64,000 bases of DNA from Heliopora coerulea (lineage: Eukaryota; Cnidaria; Anthozoa; Scleralcyonacea; Helioporidae): the NCBI GenBank assembly GCA_030142905.1, contig JASJOG010000092.1, positions 620,001 to 684,000 on the forward strand, given 5' to 3'. Of the stretch, positions 59,779-64,000 are shown one piece after another. The notes under the pieces were generated by a model that ran no database searches, was not told the DNA's origin, and worked only from the letters and a program-made list of their open reading frames with translations. Position numbers and translations under genes: made by a program. Numbering within the stretch: the stretch's first letter is position 1; each line of letters opens with the position of its first letter.

Positions 59779-60827
59779 ATGATGAATTTCAAGCCATCCG
59801 ATGCTCTTCTGCCTCAAGTCACTTTGAATGAATTTGCTCGATGTCTTCAAAGGTGCTTGAAGAAAACTTCTCCGAGGACATTCGCTCACGAAGAAATCAT
59901 GGTGACGAAAGGCCCGAATACCGAAGCCAGAACTTGTGATATTCCTTTCGGACCCCGCGGGTTTCCCTCGAAAAAAAACGTTTGGTTTCAAAACAAAGTG
60001 CTAAGCTTGCTAAACACCATTACCTTGTTCCTAATTCGACCTCGTCAAGTTATTTGACGAGCGGTGCTTCAGAAAAGCGGAACAGCTTATGGACGAATTT
60101 CTGTTACAAGCGCTGTGAGAGAAGAAGTGGAAAAAGTAAGGGACTTCAAGGCGTTCATTCGCAACCAGTTGCCTCGTTGCTTTCGGTAAAACCCCTAGAT
60201 TGCTACAATAATAAAGACTGTGGCAGTTCGAGTGCTTGCTGGAAAAGTTGTTGTTCACGTCTGAAAAATCGAAAAACCACAGTTACTCCAGGAATGAATC
60301 CGAAAATTGAGAAAAAAGCTTTGACCACCGTGCTACATCCAGAACAACAATTTTTCGAACAGAATGCCACATTGTTGACGAACTCAGCACAAACCGGAGT
60401 CACAAAGGAAACATGTTCGAATGAACTATTACCACGGGAGCAGTGTCAGTCGACTTCTACAGGAACGAACCAAGTCACGGAACGAGGTACCTGGAATGCT
60501 AAGTCCAAGGTCAGAACTTTACAATTTCAGCAGTCCATGCCTTCAGATTTACAAGAAAACTTTTGTAATGAGTTGGGCATTCATGGAAACGCAAGGGAAT
60601 TATCCAAGGCTTGGGAATTTCAGAATTATTCCAAGAACCATGAGGACATTAAGTTCCCAAGAGAAGAGATAAGTACGGTTAGAAATTCTCCGGAATTGCA
60701 ATGCGCCGATGCATTTACGCCGTCGACTGTCAGGAGGTTAAATAGAGTTGTGCTGAGTTTCTCGGAACCTAAGATGAGAAGACATCGTGCAAGGAGGATG
60801 CAATGTCCATGTCTTCATTATACTTGA
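59779..60827 (+). CDS. Orphan ORF C, apparent frameshift at an A8 run
   Basis: The first frame starts at ATG 59779 (MMNFKPSDALLPQVTLNE) and would end at 60057. A second frame, opening at 59940 with no nearby ATG, runs to the stop at 60827. They overlap at eight A residues (about 59971-59978). One missing A in the assembly, or a real slip, would join them into about 349 residues. The product is basic and hydrophilic, with Cys-rich spots (CYNNKDCGSS, CWKSCCSRLKNRK). No family recognised. Confidence 0.4.
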
Positions 60828-62609
60828 CTCAATTTTGGAATTCAAAATTTTATATTACTTTAAGAAATTCGCTGATAAAAATTCCTCAATTTTTGCAAAA
60901 TTGTTTTGTTTGTTTTTTTTTTCCTGTCGATTATCGTGTAAGCCAGTAGACGTCGAAAATCTGTTGTCACCTACTTGTTACATCCTTGTTAGTTGTTAAC
61001 CCTGCATCGGTAGCCACCCAATATTATTCAACTGTCATTACAACGAACTTACTTTAAATTGCCTGATGCCATTTCTTTCCCTCTCCTACTCATCTTTATC
61101 CCTTCTGATCCTTCTCTCTTCTCTTATCCCTCCCACTCTACTCCTCTCTCCCCTGATCAGTCTATTTTTCGTCTTCCTTCTCGTCTTCCTTCTCGTCTTC
61201 TTGGCATTCCTCTTATTACCCAGTTTCACTCCTTCTGTCCCTTTCTCCTCTTTTTCGCTAGCCATCTTCTCGCTCTTTCTCTATTTTCCCTCCTTCCATT
61301 ATCTTTCCTTCCGTCATTTCCGTCTTCCATTCTTCACTTTCTTCCTTCTTTTCTTCTTTTTCTTATTTTTCCACATCCGTTATTTCCTTCGTATCCGTTG
61401 CTACTGTTTACGGATTCAATTGCCCATTACTCCGTTTTATGTCTCGAGAAACATTAACTTAATGAAACATCTACAAACTTCACAAACGATTAAAAATGGT
61501 TATAAAAGCATGTGGAGTTACCGAGGGGGGGATGAGTTGGGGTGGATTTTTCACTTCCGCACTATTTCCGAGGGATGGACTCTTCGTAACTTCGCGGAGT
61601 ATCTTCGTGGATCTCAAAATGGCGGCAAAGAGTTCTTTGCCATATTGAACCTTAACTTCTCAAGAGATAAAAAAGCACGCCTGAAACATGAGAAGAGGAC
61701 TTTTATTTGCTTTCTTTAGAGCAGGTAAGAATCGATTGATAGGGGAGATGTCTTTTGCCTTTCAATGCGGGAACCAGCATCATGGAAAATTTCCACAGAC
61801 AAACACAAACTTTCCTCGTATTTTTGTAATTTTATCTATAGCTCATCACAGGAAAACATCCTTTCAACGTTTTTCGTCTGGCTCAGTAGCTCAGGTATCA
61901 CTTTGATCAAGCTGTAATTTTAGAGACATTACGGAAAGGACAATATTCTAATGTAAAAATTATTCCTAGTGTAATGTAATGACACTGATTGCACAGATTC
62001 CACCAGTAATAGCTTGACAAATGCCCGACTTCAGACGTCATTGCATAGAAAAATCTTTGGCAGTTTTATGATAGTAATATGTGAATGATCACCATGGTAT
62101 TCTCTGTGAAATGATGTGAACAAGGCTGTACTTATAACAATTTCAAAATTATGCCAAGAATGAAGTGTCACACTAGACCCAGTGTGCACCAAGACTGATA
62201 CCTCTCAAATTCTCAATACTTGAAGCCAATAACTATAAAACACGTTAAAGATGACTTTAAGGAACTACTTCACTGTTATACCAGGACTTCTAATAAAGGT
62301 TTTTCTTGCAACAGGACTGTCACACCGACACACAATTTTATATCTTGGGCACAATTTCTATCTACAATATAATTCAGTCAACAGTGGTTCAATACCTCCT
62401 CCAACTTTCCTGACTGAAACAGATTCATTGTGAGGAGCACTGCATGCAACAATTGTACCAACAGAAAAAACCCTTTAGACTGCATTCTCTTCCTTTGGTT
62501 ACCACAATGCTATTCTCCATTACACGTTAACTTTTGCCTTGGTACATTTGAGATCTGAACATGTTGTATATCCTAAACTAAATCTAATTCTCTGCACATT
62601 GATTTCTAG
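60828..62609. other. Interval between ORF C and the macrodomain gene
   Basis: A pyrimidine-rich tract (61066-61430) gives artefact frames. An ATG at 61688 opens MRRGLLFAFFRA and reaches a strong donor (GAGCAG|gtaaga) near 61724. Its phase does not fit the macrodomain exon at 62610, so it could be a 5' UTR exon or belong to something else. Confidence 0.45.
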
Positions 62610-62642
62610 ATCGAAACACTAAAGAAGTGCAACCTGGAAGAA

Positions 62643-63823
62643 ATGCAAGGTCGTCCGTGGAAATTATTCCTTGCTCCTACCAACACTGCTATAGCACACT
62701 GTGTCAGCAGTGACTTTCAGATGGACAAAGGAATAGCAAAACAATTTCTGAAAAAATATGGAAATTTTGACGAATTGATGGAGAAAGGTTGGTTGGCTAT
62801 GGTGTCTTATTATGGCAACCATACACTAAAAAAGATGCAAAAAGTTAATCAGTTCATCACCTTACCTTAGTTCAGGCAAATGTATGGCATGGAACTTAGC
62901 CTGGAGTCTGCATGCAAGCTACATGGAACTTGACTCTATCCTGCAATGGAAGTCAAGGAAATACTGTTAGTTCCAATATATTTCAACAATTATGTAGTGA
63001 GTTTATCAGTTGCTATGGAGAAATGTTATTTAGATGAAATAAGAACCCTGTACCAATCCTTTTTCTTGTGGCTATCCAAACCTTTTGTTCACCCTCCTCA
63101 TTTTAACTACAAATCATAACAACACTGCTTGGGGATGGCTTTTTAGGTTTGATGTTTCCAGAAGGTCACATGGTTGGAAAGATAGGAGTGTTGGAGACGA
63201 AAGAAAGATTTGTCTATTATTTGGTAAGTGAAACTATCCAGAACAAGCTTTTCTTAACTTTGACATTAGAGAAGAAGAAAAAAGGCTTTACATTAAGTAA
63301 CTGCTCCATCCTGCCTAATTCAATCCAATTGTCAGCTGCCCTTTTAAAATCTTGTAAATTTAGGCTTTTAACTCATTGAGGGTCAGGGTGCATCCATTCA
63401 ATGAATGAAATCATCTGATGTTAGCCTGGGTAAAATATCAAATTGTGTCCTCAACATGGTCCTCAAGGTATTAGCCTCTTGAGAGCAGCTGTGCACCAGG
63501 GTCATGTCCCACAACTACACTTTCTTGTGCTAGCTGTCAAGGTGAAAGGAGATGCAGCAGCTAGGACACACCCTTGACTGTCTTATTTTTTCAACCTCAT
63601 TCAGATCACTCATAACAGATGGTGGGATCCAGCTTCCTACTTAGCTATGGAGCATTCCCTGCGTGCATTGCGAGCTCACTGCGATGGACACAGGGTAAAC
63701 AGACTGGCAATACCCAGACTTGGAGCACAACATGACAGGCTAGAATGGAGTGAAGTGAGAGAGTTAATTCTTGACGTTTTTAAGGATTTTTCCATCACAA
63801 TCACTGCCTATACACAACGATAA
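62643..63823 (+). CDS. OARD1: TARG1/OARD1-like macrodomain protein (ADP-ribose hydrolase family), three exons
   Basis: The family removes ADP-ribose from protein acidic residues and deacylates O-acyl-ADP-ribose. Exons: 62610-62787 (after gatttctag), 63147-63223 and 63605-63823, with matching phases. The ATG at 62643 gives 146 residues, close to human TARG1 (152). Visible: AIAHCVSSDFQMDKGIAKQF (human-like AHCIS...MGAGIA), GKIGVLETKERFVYYL, ITHNRWWDPASY, and IPRLGAQHDRLEWSEV, where Asp matches the family catalytic Asp125. The position of TARG1 Lys84 (ITKK in human) is His here, and MGAG is MDKG, so activity may differ. The donor at 62788 (gttggt) is weak. Any upstream exon is unresolved. Confidence 0.85.
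63369..63455. repeat. Copy of the dispersed AACTCATTGAGGGTCAGG element
   Basis: Starts aactcattgagggtcagggt and has tctgatgttagcctgggtaa, matching the copy at 16.62 kb. It lies in the second intron of the macrodomain gene. Confidence 0.7.
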
Positions 63824-64000
63824 AAGAATCACATCCAGCTTGTGGTATGAAAAAGTTAAGTGGAGGTGTCCTTGCATACCCCGTTTACACCCCAAGTGTC
63901 CTCATTAGCATTTTCCTATGCCACAAAGGTGCAACTAGGGGGTTAAGTAGGTCGCTACCGCTGACTTTTTTGTGGGAGGTTTTATGTGTGCCTCGTGAGT

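Noticed and set aside
61066..61719. 217-codon plus-strand frame upstream of the macrodomain gene
   Set aside because: Most of it is a pyrimidine-rich tract; it ends at a stop just before the donor at 61.72 kb and has no similarity.

Overview
This window looks like nuclear DNA of an invertebrate animal with long AT-rich introns, canonical GT-AG splicing, many microsatellites, tRNA-headed SINE-like repeats and short fold-back elements. The gene complement (metazoan-type PKG I, CPT1 with an N-terminal regulatory segment, DHCR7, a BTB-BACK-PHR protein, a TARG1-type macrodomain) is animal. A cnidarian, possibly a stony coral, is my best guess from overall character; nothing in the sequence proves it. 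No prokaryotic features, CRISPR arrays or rRNA were seen.

Layout. 1-14,679 (minus): the 5' two-thirds of a cGMP-dependent protein kinase I gene (PRKG1), with two alternative N-terminal coding starts comparable to vertebrate I-alpha and I-beta. The kinase domain runs off the left edge. 14.7-20.2 kb: mostly non-coding and repeat-rich. 20.25-22.35 kb: three small spliced exon candidates, including a divergent pair. 23,499-24,995 (minus): an intact single-exon DHCR7. 25-29.7 kb: intergenic, with two copies of one palindromic MITE-like element (one split by a GATA-repeat insertion) and a GAAT microsatellite. 29,773-46,260 (plus): a complete 28-exon CPT1 gene, 762 codons plus stop, all phases consistent. 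47,981-49,333 (plus): a single-exon BTB-BACK-PHR gene. 49.3-56.8 kb: no recognisable gene; two minus-strand exons in matching phase, a decayed relative of one of them, and one small ORF. 56.8-60.8 kb (plus): four successive unspliced ORFs that I cannot assign to any family, the last with an apparent frameshift at an A8 run. 62,643-63,823 (plus): a three-exon TARG1/OARD1-like macrodomain gene.

The genes do not form one pathway. CPT1 (mitochondrial fatty-acid import), DHCR7 (sterol metabolism) and PKG (cGMP signalling) are ordinary neighbours in an animal genome. The most interesting items are the conserved dual-promoter architecture of PKG I, substitutions at known functional residues in the CPT1 and macrodomain proteins, the orphan ORF cluster at 56.8-60.8 kb, and the nested palindromic repeat elements. 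Exon borders were derived by eye from splice motifs, reading phase and remembered family sequences; no search was run.
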